Source: Proteles cristata cristata (lineage: Eukaryota; Chordata; Mammalia; Carnivora; Hyaenidae). Taken from it: DNA of 64,000 nt. Where the stretch lies: positions 459,501 to 523,500 of the forward strand of contig JAESUZ010000334.1 in assembly GCA_017311185.1 (NCBI GenBank). The letters run 5' to 3'. A program made the translations under genes and the position numbers. Under the pieces are notes generated by a model. It did not search any database. It saw only the letters and a list, made by a program, of their open reading frames with translations, and had not been told where the DNA came from. Below are positions 41,622 through 51,904 of this stretch, piece by piece. How positions within the stretch are numbered: the first letter of the stretch is position 1; each line of letters starts with the position of its first letter.

Positions 41622-42054
41622 TACAAAATGAGCACAAGGAGGATCTGAAGAGCAGACGGCAGACGAGTCAGGCCTGGAGACCCGAGGAGCAGGGCCAGGC
41701 GTTTCCGGGTTTCCTCGCTGCCTCGTGTGCCCGGACCTGGGGCGGGAGAGGCCAGAGACCCCAGAGGGAGCAGTCAGCGGAAGTCCCAACAGAGTCTGTG
41801 CTTTGGGCCAGAGGACAGAAAACACTAGACAGGAGTGGTTCCACTGCAGCCAGACCCCGCAGAAGACACGGTGGCTCCAATCTACCCAGGCAGCAAGGGC
41901 CAAGTGGGGTCCCAGACTCCCCCCCCCCCGGTGCCGTGACGGGGCCCCTTCTCTGCTGTTTGGGGGAGAAGGACGCAATGGCCACAGTGGGATAGGAGCG
42001 GGAGGCAGCCGTGTTGGAAGAAGAGGTGAATGGGGGCAGAGGACAGCAGCCACC
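41622..42054. other. unassigned GC-rich
   Basis: No gene. Long low-complexity ORFs extend through here from the minisatellite on both strands. A C-run lies at 41921-41930. Confidence 0.4.
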
Positions 42055-42520
42055 TGGGGGTGGGGCGGGGAGGGAAGGACACCCGGGGGGGGAGGGGAAA
42101 GGACCCGGGGCGGGGAGGGAAGGACACCGTGGGGAGGGAGCGGGGAATGACACGGGGGAGGGGAGGAAGGACACCCGTGGGGAGGGAAGGAAGGACACGG
42201 GGGGGAGGGAGGGAAGGACACCCGGGGAGGAAGGAAGGACACGGGAGGGGAGGGAAGGACACCGGGGAGGGAAGGACCCGGGGGCGGGAGGGAAGGACAC
42301 CCGGGGGGCGGGGAGGGAAGGACACCCCGTGGGGAGAAGCGGGAAGGACACCCGTGAGGGAGGAGGGAAGGACACCCGGGGGAGAAGGAGAGAAGGAGAC
42401 CGGGGGAGTGGGAGGGAAAAGAACCCAGGAGGAAGTTTTCCTGGGGGGGAGGGGAGGCACCCGGGGGGAGGGGAGGGAAGGACACGTGGAGGGGCGGGAA
42501 GGACACCCGTGGGGGAGGAT
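42055..42520 (+). repeat. G-rich minisatellite, about 19 units
   Basis: About 19 imperfect units of roughly 20-26 bp built on GGGAAGGACACCCGGGG with variable G-runs. Substitutions and length changes occur mainly in the G-runs and in ACACCCG. CpG is frequent (ACCCGG). Runs of four or more G recur, so G-quadruplex formation is plausible. The unit lacks stops, so ORFs of up to about 350 codons run on both strands; these are not gene evidence. Confidence 0.95.
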
Positions 42521-42935
42521 GTTCTAGAAACAAAACCCCCTAAGGTGAAGCACTTAGTTTGGGCCATCTCTGTCCCTCTTACTAAGTGGAAACTGAGGCC
42601 TCCTGATCCAAGAGGCGGGGAGGGAGGCTCACCCGACGTGCCTGCTGGAAAGATCCTGTGCCCTGTGGATACCAAACTGCCTGCCTGGCCGAGGCCTCCC
42701 AAGGCCTGGGGCCCACGTGCCGGCCACCAGGCCATCCCAGCCCCCAGACGTCATGGTGCGATTGTCCCCACGACAGCCAGCCTCTTCCTCCCAGCCGGGC
42801 CGTCTGAGGCACCTGCGCGGTGCTCAAGGCCTGTGGAGTGAATGGGGAGTGTGCCCTGGGCGGGCCTCTGTCTTGAGGACCACGTGGTTCCCCCTGAGCT
42901 GTGTGGCACCTGCCGGCTTCAACTAGACGCGGTGA
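42521..42935. other. unassigned GC-rich flank
   Basis: No gene or repeat recognised. Frames remain open only as extensions of the minisatellite ORFs. Confidence 0.35.
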
Positions 42936-42939
42936 AAAC

Positions 42940-43110
42940 AACTCGAACTTTGGCATCGTGTCTGAATTCACATCTTGGTTTCTCCGTTTGCCAGCCGGAC
43001 GAACTCAATCATCCAGTCATTTTCTTCGGGCCTCACTCGTTAAATGGGGTTCATATGAAGGAGGAGAGCTGATATGTGCATGGAAAAGCGGAGAGCCGGG
43101 GCACCTCGCA
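42940..43110 (+). mobile_element. MIR relic
   Basis: TTTGGCATCGTGTCTGAATTC, CATCTTGGTTTCTCCGTTTGCC, CAATCATCCAGTCATTTTC, CTTCGGGCCTCACTCGTTAAATGG, TGATATGTGCATGGAAAAGC, CGCAGGCACTCACC follow the sense MIR order. Confidence 0.65.
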
Positions 43111-43511
43111 GGCACTCACCAAAGGACAGGTCGTGCCTGCCCTGGGGTCCTACAGCCGGCTTCCGCATCACCAAGAGAAGGATGCCAGAACTTTCTTTTG
43201 TGCCTACGACGAATGCAGGGTGGGCGCTGTCAGTGTAACAGATCTGCTCATCCTCTGGGTCTCTTCCTTGTGTCTAATCTATGCAGAAATTGAAAGCAAA
43301 TAGACGTGACAGGCTCCTGGACCCCCTGTGAGGCACCGGAAGCATCCTTCCGGCACCTTTGACTGCCTCCAGCTCTCACAGCGGATGCCGGGCGCACAGC
43401 CTGGGATGGGCCGGAGCGGGAGGCCCTGGGACCTGACGAGGGCTGTGACGTCGCAGGTGGGGCAGGAGTCAGCAGGTGCATGAGTGGGTTGTCAGGGGAT
43501 GCACCAGAAGC
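43111..43511. other. unassigned
   Basis: No gene or repeat recognised. Overlapping ORFs lack motifs. Confidence 0.35.
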
Positions 43512-43895
43512 AGGGGTTCTCAGTCTTGGCTGCACACTGGAATCTCCTGGAAGCCCGGGTCCTACCCGAGGGCTCATGGTTTCAGATGTGGCCTTTGTAG
43601 CAGCGTTTTAAAAGTGCCCCGAGTGGGGGCACCTGGGTGGCTTAGTTGGTTAAGCGCCGACTTTCGCTTAGGTCATGAACTCGCAGTTCGTGGGTTCAAG
43701 CCCCACGTCGGGCTCTGTGCTGACTGTCAGCTCAGAGCCTGGACCCTATTTCAGAGTCTGTGTTTCCCTCTCTCTCTGACCCTCCCCTGCTCATGCTGTC
43801 TCTATCTCTCTCCTAGAAATAAATAATAAAAAAAAACAAACTTAAAAAAAAAAAAAGTGCCCCGGGTGCTGCTGATGTACAGCCAAGGTGAGAGC
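43512..43895 (+). mobile_element. MER5A-type hAT-Charlie element, split
   Basis: GGGGTTCTCAGTCTTGGCTGC, ACACTGGAATCTCCTGGAAGC, CCGGGTCCTACCCGAGGG, then after the SINE GGTGCTGCTGATGTACAGCC. This follows the MER5A order (ttctcaaact, gaatcacctggag, gatgctgatgctgc). Non-autonomous DNA transposon relic. Confidence 0.75.
43626..43853 (+). mobile_element. felid SINEC, CTTAGG/CTCCTAG subgroup
   Basis: GGGGGCACCTGGGTGGCTTAG, CTTTCGCTTAGGTCATGAAC, GCTGACTGTCAGCTCAG, CTCCTAGAAATAAATAATAAA. TSD AAAGTGCCCCGAGTG (43611-43625) and AAAGTGCCCCGGGTG (43854-43868). Splits MER5A. Confidence 0.96.
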
Positions 43896-45764
43896 ACGGA
43901 TGCAGAGAGCGGTGCGTCTGGAGAGAAGATGGGGGGGCGGGGGTTGGCATTCTCCGTCAGGCACCTCCATGTGAGAACAGCCAGATGTGAGAAGGATAAA
44001 ATAAGACCAGCTTCTGGGCCGGAATACAAAACCCCAGCCAGAGAAGGCTGGCAGGAGCCCCGTTTCCTGGGATTTGGTTCAAAGTCAAAGGGAGACTTGC
44101 TCTTCATACCTCTGGGCTCCCAACCCCCCTGCGGCGCCTGGCCAGGACCCCCCCACCCCTGTGCTGTAGTTAGCTGATCACCTGTCTCTCACCCAGGCTG
44201 CAGGAGGATTCCCCCTGGTACGTGTGTAACGAACGGACCAGTCACCATCATGGATGACTTGTCTGATGCCAATCTGATGCTTCTAGATCCACCCCATCCC
44301 CCAACAGACGCTGGGTGGGTCCTAGCCCCTGGGCTGATACTGAGCCTGTATCGGAATCAAAAGATTTCATTGTGAGAAGAGAAGGAGCCTGGGGCCACAT
44401 AGGACCTGATACTCCTTCTGGTTATTTGCCAGACTGAAGACTTTCTTTAATTAGAAACAAAAACAAGCAAACAAAAAAAGATTTCTAGTTGTCACGAACC
44501 ATTTTAGGTTTCAGGAGGACATTAAGCAGCTATTACATTTTACCGAGAAGTTCCCTCCTCTGGTCTGTTTTTTCTTTTTTGGCGTGGACTCAGGAGCCAT
44601 CAATTGCTCTGCTGAGGCTAGGGTGACGTTAGCCACCTTCCATCTGGGAGGGGAGATGGTGGGGGGGAGAAAGGAACTTCGCGCTGCTTTTCTGAGTATG
44701 AAGTTTAGTCTGTCAGCTTTGACCTTTCCGTTCCAACTCAATGCCTATTCAACAAAAACCTTGACATTTAAACAGGCAGCGCATCCAGCCCACGTCTTTA
44801 TCCTCCAGGCCGACCACTTTCCAGATCCTTCTTTCTTCGGAGCTACAGCCAAAAAAGTAGTTTGGCATTTCTGCTATTCTGTTCCCTGGCTTTTTGAGAA
44901 GTACAGGGAGACAGGAGGCTGCGAGATAAAGGGGTCTGTTATCTGATGTCCCCTCCCTAAATGAGCTTGCATTTGCTGGTGGGTGTCTGTGTGTCTGCAC
45001 AGCTTTATTTCGCTCTGAATAGGACAGGCCCGCAAGCAACCAGGCAAGGTGGGACAGGTAGAAACCCACTTCAGCACGCCTATTTTTAGTTCAGATTCTA
45101 TTTAAGTGGCAGTGATAACTTTAAGGTAACTGGCAGGAGAAAAATGAGTCTGTGTACACAGTAATTGTTTTGCCCAAAAAAGGAATGAACATCCTTAAGG
45201 TATTCCAAAGGCTGAGTGAAGGGAAAATCAAAACAGGTGACTTAAAGAACCTTTGTAGGAGGCGCTTTAAAGAAATCGGAGGAGCTAGGGGGAAAATAAA
45301 GAACCACAGTGATGAATAATGAAATCCGGAACTGACTCAGAACCTGGCATATCATTCCTCTCCTATGGTGGCTCCTGGGACATTAAGGGCCCCAGCAGGG
45401 AAATGTCACTAGTTATGGAGTCTGGTCAGTGCTGGAACTTACCACCACCTGGACACATGTCACCCTGCAAATCATGAAGCCCAGTGTCCACTCTGACCAC
45501 AGCCTCCAACCTTCTAGATCCCTCTTTCCCTCACCCCTTGCTGGACCTGCACTTTGACCCCCTAGAGACTCCTAAGTGAGGTAGCGAGTGCAGAGCGTTG
45601 AGAACAGGCCAGGTGGGCAGCAGCTCTCCGTGGATGGAGGCGGTCATTGTCTTTACCGTCCTTCCTGCCCATGAACTTTCCCACCTTCCTGAGTTCCCAG
45701 AAGGTCTCCCGGAGTCTTTCCGGCTCTTGGCTTTTCTCCTGAGCCACTTTCATTACTTTTGCTT
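43896..45764. other. no gene seen; SINE-free
   Basis: Unique sequence with mixed composition. ORFs near 43857-44177, 44584-44946 and 44749-45069 overlap on opposite strands and show no family features. No repeat confidently assigned. Confidence 0.4.
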
Positions 45765-45786
45765 TCAGTTCAATTTCATTTTTTTT

Positions 45787-46003
45787 AAATTTTTTTTTTA
45801 ATGTTTTATTTATTTCTAGGAGAGAGAGAGACAGCGTGAGCAGGGGAGGGTCAGAGAGAGAGGGAGCCACAGACTGAAACAGCCTCCAGGCTCTGAGCTG
45901 GCAGTCAGCACAGAGCCCGATGCGGGGCTCGAACCCACGAACCACGAGCTCATGACCTAAGCGAAAGTCGGACGCTTAACCGACTAAGCCACCCAGGCGC
46001 CCC
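45787..46003 (-). mobile_element. felid SINEC, CTTAGG/CTCCTAG subgroup, antisense
   Basis: TTTTAATGTTTTATTTATTTCTAGG, GCCACAGACTGAAACAGCC, GAGCTGGCAGTCAGCACAG, CATGACCTAAGCGAAAG, TAAGCCACCCAGGCGCCCC. TSD TCAGTTCAATTTCATTTTTT (45765 on) and TCAGTTTCAATTTCATTTTT (46004 on). Confidence 0.96.
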
Positions 46004-46025
46004 TCAGTTTCAATTTCATTTTTTA

Positions 46026-47329
46026 AAAGAAACATTCGTTTCCTGTTCTTGCCACTGTATCTCTTCTTCGAAAGAATTTCACACAAGTCAACACAGACTT
46101 GGCAGCCATATTATATTTCAAGAAAAAAAGGTTTAAAGGAAATATTACTTGAATATTATGGAAAATTGGCAGGTAATGGGGCTCAGCTCTGATTCACATT
46201 CAAGATGGATTTTCTATCTGGCTGGAGCAGGCGTGGGGGGAGGGCAGGCAGAAGGATTTGAAGGGCAGAGAAATGTCTAGGAGCACATCTGTTTCTTTCC
46301 TTTCTTATCTCCCTATTGAGACCATTGATAATCCCCTTTCTTTTTAGGAAACAATTTTTTTTAAACTTCCTTTTCAGAAGAGTTCTAAAGCCATTGGAGT
46401 GGCAGATTCTGTTCTAAAACGACCAACATTTTAATGCCATGGAAAAGACAAAAACGGAATCCCCAAATTTTCAAAAGATAAATGTTAATGGTCCATTACA
46501 AAAGGGTAGATTGTCTTCAGCCAGCAGTCATTTTGGGAACAGGTGTCCTTGTGAGCATGACTGTAAAGTAACTCAAGGTTTTTCAGTGAATCGCGGGAAA
46601 GAAAAACTTTAGCCCACATTTAATATTTTAAAGAATTTCTCTCAACCCTGGGTAAGGATCAGGCTTGCATAAATGGATCAATTAGGACCAGAAAAAGATA
46701 AGGCCCGCTGATGAGCAGGGTCAGTTTGTGTTTTCTGTCCTGTGATACTGGGCGGTGGGCTCTGGATCTTCCTGGGTGGACAGGGAAGGCATCGTGAAGG
46801 CTCCCTCCCCAGGACTGGCAGGAGCTTCACCATCGATTTCAGGTTGTGGGGCCAAGCCTTCAAAGATCAATTATTTTCTTCCAGACACTTAGCCAACAAA
46901 TCTCATGCTTGTCATTTGGGAATGATGGAGAAAGATGGGGTTTCTTGCCCCAAATCACCTTCCCAAAGGTCATTTAGCACAGAGCTACCTTCCTCTGACA
47001 ATTATGCATTTTCTACCACGATGTTCTTTGTAGTAAAATGGCAAGTCATGATGTGAACAACTTTTTTTAGAGTTTCTGAGCCACAATATCAAGCAGTATA
47101 CATATAGCACGTAGTATACGTTTCAAAGGTTACAAAACCATTTGCCTGATTTTGCTTTGTTTTGTCTTAATAAAATGTTTAGTCCTTTCCTGTTGCTTTA
47201 TGAATTTGAAGTCAATAGATATTGACTCTCATCCACAAAGACTAACACTTTGAGATCACTTTCACTAACTTCCACCTCTTCCCCCAATTTCTTGCAATTT
47301 CTTATTTTTTTAAACATCTTATTTATTTA
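46026..47329. other. no gene seen
   Basis: AT-rich unique sequence. Short ORFs without motifs. No confident repeat. Confidence 0.4.
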
Positions 47330-47590
47330 TTTTTATTTTTATTTACATTTATTTATTTTAAAATGTACATCCAAGTTAACATATGGTGCAATAATGATTT
47401 CAGGAGTAGATTCCAGTGATTCTTCCCCAATGTATAACACCCAGTGCTCATCCCAGTGAGTGTCCACCTTAAGGCCCCTTGCCCATTTAGCCCATCCCCC
47501 CACCCACAACCCCTCCAGCAACCCTCAGTTTGTTCTCTATATTTAAGAGTCTCTTGTGTTTTATCCCCCTCCCTGTTTTTATATTATTTT
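47330..47590 (-). mobile_element. carnivore L1 3' UTR, antisense
   Basis: TTTATTTATTTTAAAATGTAC, CCAAGTTAACATATGGTGC, GTAGATTCCAGTGATTC, TATAACACCCAGTGCTCATC, AACCCTCAGTTTGTTCTC, TTTAAGAGTCTCTTGTG. Same terminal architecture as the 4.9-kb copy (GAGCACTGGGTGTTATA on the minus strand) but a different, older subfamily. Confidence 0.82.
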
Positions 47591-47599
47591 TGCTTCCCT

Positions 47600-47704
47600 T
47601 TAAACATTTTATTTTTTAAGTAATCTCTACCCACAGCGTGGGGCTCGAACTCACAACCTGAGATCAGGAGTCACATGCTCTCAACCAAGCCAGCCAGGTA
47701 CCCC
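47600..47704 (-). mobile_element. SINEC-like, ancestral subtype, antisense
   Basis: TTATTTTTTAAGTAATCTCTAC, GCGTGGGGCTCGAACTCAC, AACCTGAGATCAGGAGTC, ACATGCTCTCAACC and end GCCAGCCAGGTACCCC. A short, tRNA-proximal, old carnivore SINE without the GA-rich body. Confidence 0.8.
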
Positions 47705-48214
47705 ATCTCCTTGCAGTTTTAGAAGTTATATCCATAGTTTTCCTGAACCTAATGGCTACCTATGTACCTACATAAGCATAAATACTACACATAAACCTTT
47801 GGTGGTTCTGTCAATCGCAGGAAGTGGCTGTGTCTCCCCATGTGTGATGGAGAATTCATGTCCTTGAACAGCTCTCCACCTCTGCTCACTGTGCCCACAG
47901 CCCTACTTCCTGTTCTCCCATCACTTCCCTATTGTTATTGTTCAAACACTGAGAGTCTGTCTCGTGTTTCTAATTTTCAAGTCTTCCATGATTTTTGTAC
48001 ATGTTTAACATTGAAATCAAACAGGTAATGTCTGTAATACAATGACTGTGCAAATGACATTCAATGTAGGACTCATGAATAGAGAAGGAAACAAAACTTT
48101 GTCACTACGTTGGTGATGTTGGAAAGGAAATATTCTAAATGAATTCACTTTTCTTACATTCTCTCGGCCCCAAATCATGTCTTGTTTCATTGGTGCTTTG
48201 GTATTGCAAGATGG
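47705..48214. other. unassigned
   Basis: No gene or repeat recognised in this AT-rich stretch. Confidence 0.35.
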
Positions 48215-48965
48215 CTCATTGTGATGTTCCGTGTCTAGTATTCATGCCCTTGGGGCGTCCCCTCTCACATTGAATCATGGTGGACCTACATGACCAAGAA
48301 AATACCATAAAAGTGACAGTGTGTTATTTCTGAGACTAAGTCCGAGACTAAATCATGAAAGACATTGCAGTTTCCTCCTTGATTTCTCTGGGATCACTCA
48401 TTCTAGGAGAAGAAGGCTGCCATGTTGTGAGGGCACTCAAGCAACTCTGTGAAGATGCCCACATGGAAGGGAACCAAGGTTTTTTTTTTTTTTTCAAATG
48501 TGTATTCATTTTTGAGAGAGAGAGAGAGAGGGTGAGAGAATGAGAGAGAGAATGAGTGGGGGAGGGACAGAGAGAGAGGTGCAGAGGATCTGAAGCAGAT
48601 TCTGTGCTGACGGCAGAGACCCCGATGTGTGGCTCAAACTCATGAACCGTGAGATCATGACCTGAGCTGAAGTCAGATGCTCAACCAACTGAGCCACCCA
48701 GGTGCTCCGGGAACTGAGGTCTTCTGCCAGCAGCCAGCATCTGCCTGCAAGTCATAGGCGAGAGCCACTCAGAAGCAGCTCCTTTAGCCCAGAGGGGCCT
48801 TCAGATGACTGTAGTCCCGGCGCACACTGAAATGCATCTCCTGAGAGACCCTGAAGAAGAACCACCTAGACAACCACTTCTGATATCCTGACACACAGGA
48901 ACCATAAGAGAAAATAAATACTTAAGGCTCTTTGAAGCTTTTAAGTTCTGTGGTAATTTATTGTT
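48215..48965 (+). mobile_element. MLT1-type MaLR LTR, sense, split by SINE
   Basis: CTCTCACATTGAATCATGG, GACCAAGAAAATACCATAAAAG, AAATCATGAAAGACATTGCAG, TTTCCTCCTTGATTTCTCTGG, GTTGTGAGGGCACTCAAGC, then after the SINE CTTCAGATGACTGTAGTCC, TGAGAGACCCTGAAG, GAACCACCTAGACAACC, GAGAAAATAAATACTT and GGTAATTTATTGTTA, the conserved MLT1 3' end. Confidence 0.82.
48481..48708 (-). mobile_element. SINEC, antisense
   Basis: T-rich run, TGTATTCATTTTTGAGAG, extended GA tract, GATCTGAAGCAGATTCTG, GTGCTGACGGCAGAGACC, ATCATGACCTGAGCTGAAG, and end GAGCCACCCAGGTGCTCC. TSD GGGAACCAAGGT (48469-48480) and GGGAACTGAGGT (48709-48720), inside the MLT1. Confidence 0.93.
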
Positions 48966-49095
48966 AATATAGACTTTAACTAAAGGAGACTTTAATACTT
49001 GGAAAAAGACTATTGCCATCACAAAGAAACTAAACACGTAATGAGATGAGACCTTGAGGGCCTTGAGAGGGATGACTATATTTTGTATGTGGGAA

Positions 49096-49527
49096 GAGCC
49101 TGAATCACCGGGGGCAGACTGTGGTAGCCAGCCTGCAAGATGGCCGCCAATGGTCTCCACCTCCTGGTCTCACGCCCTTGTGTGATCTTCTCCCATGGTG
49201 TACCGTGGCTGGGCTGGGTGACCAGTAGAATGCTGCAGAAGTGACAAGGTGTGACTTTCCCGACTTCTCTTGGATCACTTGCTCTGGAATGTCATGAAGA
49301 CATTCAAGCAGCCGTATGGAGAGACCCACGTGAAGAGGAACTGGGGCCTTCCACCAAAAGCCACCATCGATGTTCCAGCCCTGTGAGTGAGCCACAGGCG
49401 GAGCAGATCCCTGAGGCTGAGGCAAACCTTCAGTTGACTGTCTGTGAGCCAACATCTTCTCTGCATCCTCGTGAGAAACTGCCAACCAGAAAGTGCCGGA
49501 TACCCAGACCATGTTGTGGGCAGTCAA
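49096..49527 (+). mobile_element. second MLT1-type MaLR LTR, sense
   Basis: TGTGGTAGCCAGCCTGCAAG, TGACCAGTAGAATGCTGCAG, AAGTGACAAGGTGTGACTTTC, TCTTGGATCACTTGCTCTGG, CATTCAAGCAGCCGTATGG, AGAGACCCACGTGAAGAGG, TTCCAGCCCTGTGAGTGAGCC, GAGAAACTGCCAACCAG. Same class and orientation as the neighbour ending at 48965. Its end is cut by a SINE. Confidence 0.78.
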
Positions 49528-49544
49528 GAATTATAATAATATCG

Positions 49545-49760
49545 GGGTGCCTGGGTGGCTTAGTTGGTTAAGCGTCCGACTTTCTCTTAGGTCATGATCT
49601 CGCGGTTCGTGGGTTCGAGCCCCGCGTCGGGCTCTGTGCTGACTGCCAGCTCAGAGCCTGGAGCCTGTGTCAGAGTCTGTGTCTCCCTCTCTCTCTGACC
49701 CTCCCCTGCTCACGCTGTCTCTCTCTCTCCTAGAAATAAAAAAAATATATATTAAAAAAA
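49545..49760 (+). mobile_element. felid SINEC, CTTAGG/CTCCTAG subgroup
   Basis: GGGTGCCTGGGTGGCTTAG, CTTTCTCTTAGGTCATG, ATCTCGCGGTTCGTGGG, GCTGACTGCCAGCTCAG, CTCCTAGAAATAAAAAAA. An 18-bp perfect TSD (AGAATTATAATAATATCG) lies at 49527-49544 and 49761-49778. Confidence 0.97.
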
Positions 49761-50009
49761 AGAATTATAATAATATCGCTCATATATCAGTGCCAGATGT
49801 GACCATTTTGACTTCTGGGCTGACAAGCTATTTTGCATCACAGTTTCTGCCAACACAACTTTATCCCAGAATCTTTATACAGACATCACATGCCTGGTCC
49901 TAATACCATGTGAGTTGAACGCAAAACAGTTGGATGCCTTTCTCATCTTTTTAGGGTGCCTACTTGGGTAATTTTTTCAGAAAGGCAAAAAGACGGTAGC
50001 TTGTATAAG

Positions 50010-50900
50010 CCCTTGTATGTCTAAAAATAACTTCCACTCTTCTCTTCTACCTGATTGTTTGATTGGCAGCGTATGGAATTCCAGGGTTGAAAGAATTTTC
50101 TGCTTCAACTTTGTACACCTGTTCCATCGTCTTCCCATGCTCAGTGTGGCTGACGAGAAGCCAAACAAGTAGCTATAAAAATAATGATAATACTAGTAAC
50201 AATAAATAGATTTTAAAACTAATGATTTTTCTGCCAGCTTTTAGGATCCTCTCTTTACATCTGGAGTCCTAAATTTTCATGAGAGTAGATCCAGGTTTGA
50301 ATCTCTTATTCATCTGTAATCATTGTGCCCTCCAAGTTGGGAAGTTCTTCTCCATTAGGTTCATGCCATCTGAAACTCGTGTGTCTCTTAGTTCTTAGAT
50401 GTTTTTTTTCATGTCCTTCTTTGCTCTCTGTTCGCTGAGGTTTTCTTGACTTTCTCTCACTGCCATGCTTTTGTTGTTGAATAACATTGGCAAAGACATC
50501 TTTTTTATTTCAACAGGCTCCTTCTGCTCTCTGAGCTCTCCCTTTGTAGCAGAGTGTTTTACTTCTATTGATGCAAAATTTTCTCTTTTTCTTTTTTTCT
50601 GAGGATACTAATTATAATTATTTTTAAAGACTTCCTTCATTCTCAGATTATTTCTGCTTTCCCAGGGGCCTTTTGCTCATCTTGGTTCTTCTCCTCTGTG
50701 CTGTTCCCCACAGGTGTCTGGCCAGTGTTATTTGAATTTATATTTTCAATGGAGCTCCGAGAAGATTAATTACAGAGAGCAGCTGTGGTGGGTTCTCCTG
50801 ACATTATCAGCTTCTCTCAGAATGAGAATTCTTGCTTTTTGTACCTGGGAGGTTTGTTACAACTGGCAGGCTTTACTTATCCTCAGGAAACACCACATCA
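50010..50900 (-). mobile_element. possible old L1 3' region, antisense
   Basis: CTGACGAGAAGCC, TTTTAGGATCCTCTCTTTAC, AGTAGATCCAGGTTTGAATC and CATCTGTAATCATTG, with T-rich spacing, resemble the reverse complement of an ancient L1 3' region. Weak match; unique AT-rich DNA is the alternative. Confidence 0.4.
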
Positions 50901-50917
50901 AGAAAGCTCTTACTTTT

Positions 50918-51124
50918 TTTTTTAATGTATATTTATTTACTTTGAGAGAGAGAGAGAGAGAGAGAGAGATGAGAGGTGGAGAGAGGGAGAAAGAGAATCT
51001 TAAGCAGACTCCACACCATCAGTGCAGAGCCCAATGTGGGGCCTGAACCCACTAACCATGAGATCATCACTTGAGCTGAAACCAAGAGTCGGATGCTCAA
51101 CTGACTGAGCCATCCAGGTGCTCC
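50918..51124 (-). mobile_element. SINEC, ancestral subtype, antisense
   Basis: TTTTTAATGTATATTTATTTAC, GA run, GCAGACTCCACACCATCAG, GCCCAATGTGGGGCCTG, AACCAAGAGTCGGATGC, end GAGCCATCCAGGTGCTCC. TSD GAAAGCTCTTACTTTT (50902) and GGAAGCTATTGCTTTT (51126). Confidence 0.92.
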
Positions 51125-51307
51125 GGGAAGCTATTGCTTTTGTGGGAGCATTTGCCTGACATCAGCCTTGGAGGGGGCGTGTGTCTGTCTGTGCTTATAT
51201 TGTGGGGATGGGGGACCTGAATCTTCCCATTTTCTGTCATTTCTCTCACCCTCTTCCTTCCCTTTGAGACCCTTGGTGGTTCTGCCTTGAAAACTAGCTC
51301 CCTCCTG

Positions 51308-51310
<3 letters not shown>

Positions 51311-51350
<40 letters not shown>
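51311..51350. repeat. (CT)n microsatellite
   Basis: About 20 TC units followed by CCCCCAGG. Tract plus CAG|G imitates a polypyrimidine tract and 3' splice site on the plus strand. Confidence 0.95.
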
Positions 51351-51352
<2 letters not shown>

Positions 51353-51368
51353 CCAGGCTCTGAGCTGA

Positions 51369-51572
51369 GCTCTCTTCACTAACATGTCTATCAGTGTGTG
51401 CACATGACCCTTCTAACTTCCAGAGATGTGCCATGGGCTCTCTTCACTAACATGTCTATCAGTGTGTGCACATGACCCTTCTAACTTCCAGAGATGCGCC
51501 ATGGGCTCTCTTCACTAACATGTCTATCAGTGTGTGCACATGACCCTTCTAACTTCCAGAGATGCGCCATGG
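51369..51572 (+). repeat. 3 x 68-bp tandem duplication
   Basis: Units at 51369-51436, 51437-51504 and 51505-51572, each beginning GCTCTCTTCACTAACATG and running to GATGYGCCATGG. Only one substitution separates unit 1 (GATGTGCC) from units 2 and 3 (GATGCGCC). No TE body. The near-identity implies recent duplication or an assembly artefact. Confidence 0.97.
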
Positions 51573-51904
51573 TTTGGGGGGTGCTGCTGGGACCTTTCCA
51601 TTTCTCAACAGTTTGCTAGTTCACTCCCTTGTAAATCTCCTTACTACCAACTTCAAAGGGTTCTGGGAAGGATGGTTTTTGACCACCCACGGATTTTTGC
51701 AAACACGCAGTCAACCATCTTGTCCTGGAAGACCCAGGAGTTGCATGCACATGTGTGCCCCGATATGATCATCTTTTTTCCAGAAGGGAGGAGAATGTTT
51801 TTCTCCCCAAAACCTTCTCTTCCAACTCCTGAAGCTGTGTGTAGTTAGGTCATTACTTAGGGTTCCAGTCCCTTGGCTTCTCCACCACCGACACGTGGCC
51901 TATG
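51573..51904. other. unassigned
   Basis: No gene or repeat recognised. The ORFs at 51534-51848 lack motifs. Confidence 0.35.

Noticed and set aside
41475..42841. Long ORFs (up to about 355 codons) on both strands, proline-rich or glycine/arginine-rich
   Set aside because: They arise from the stop-poor G-rich minisatellite and are open in several frames at once; there is no domain, splice context or promoter.
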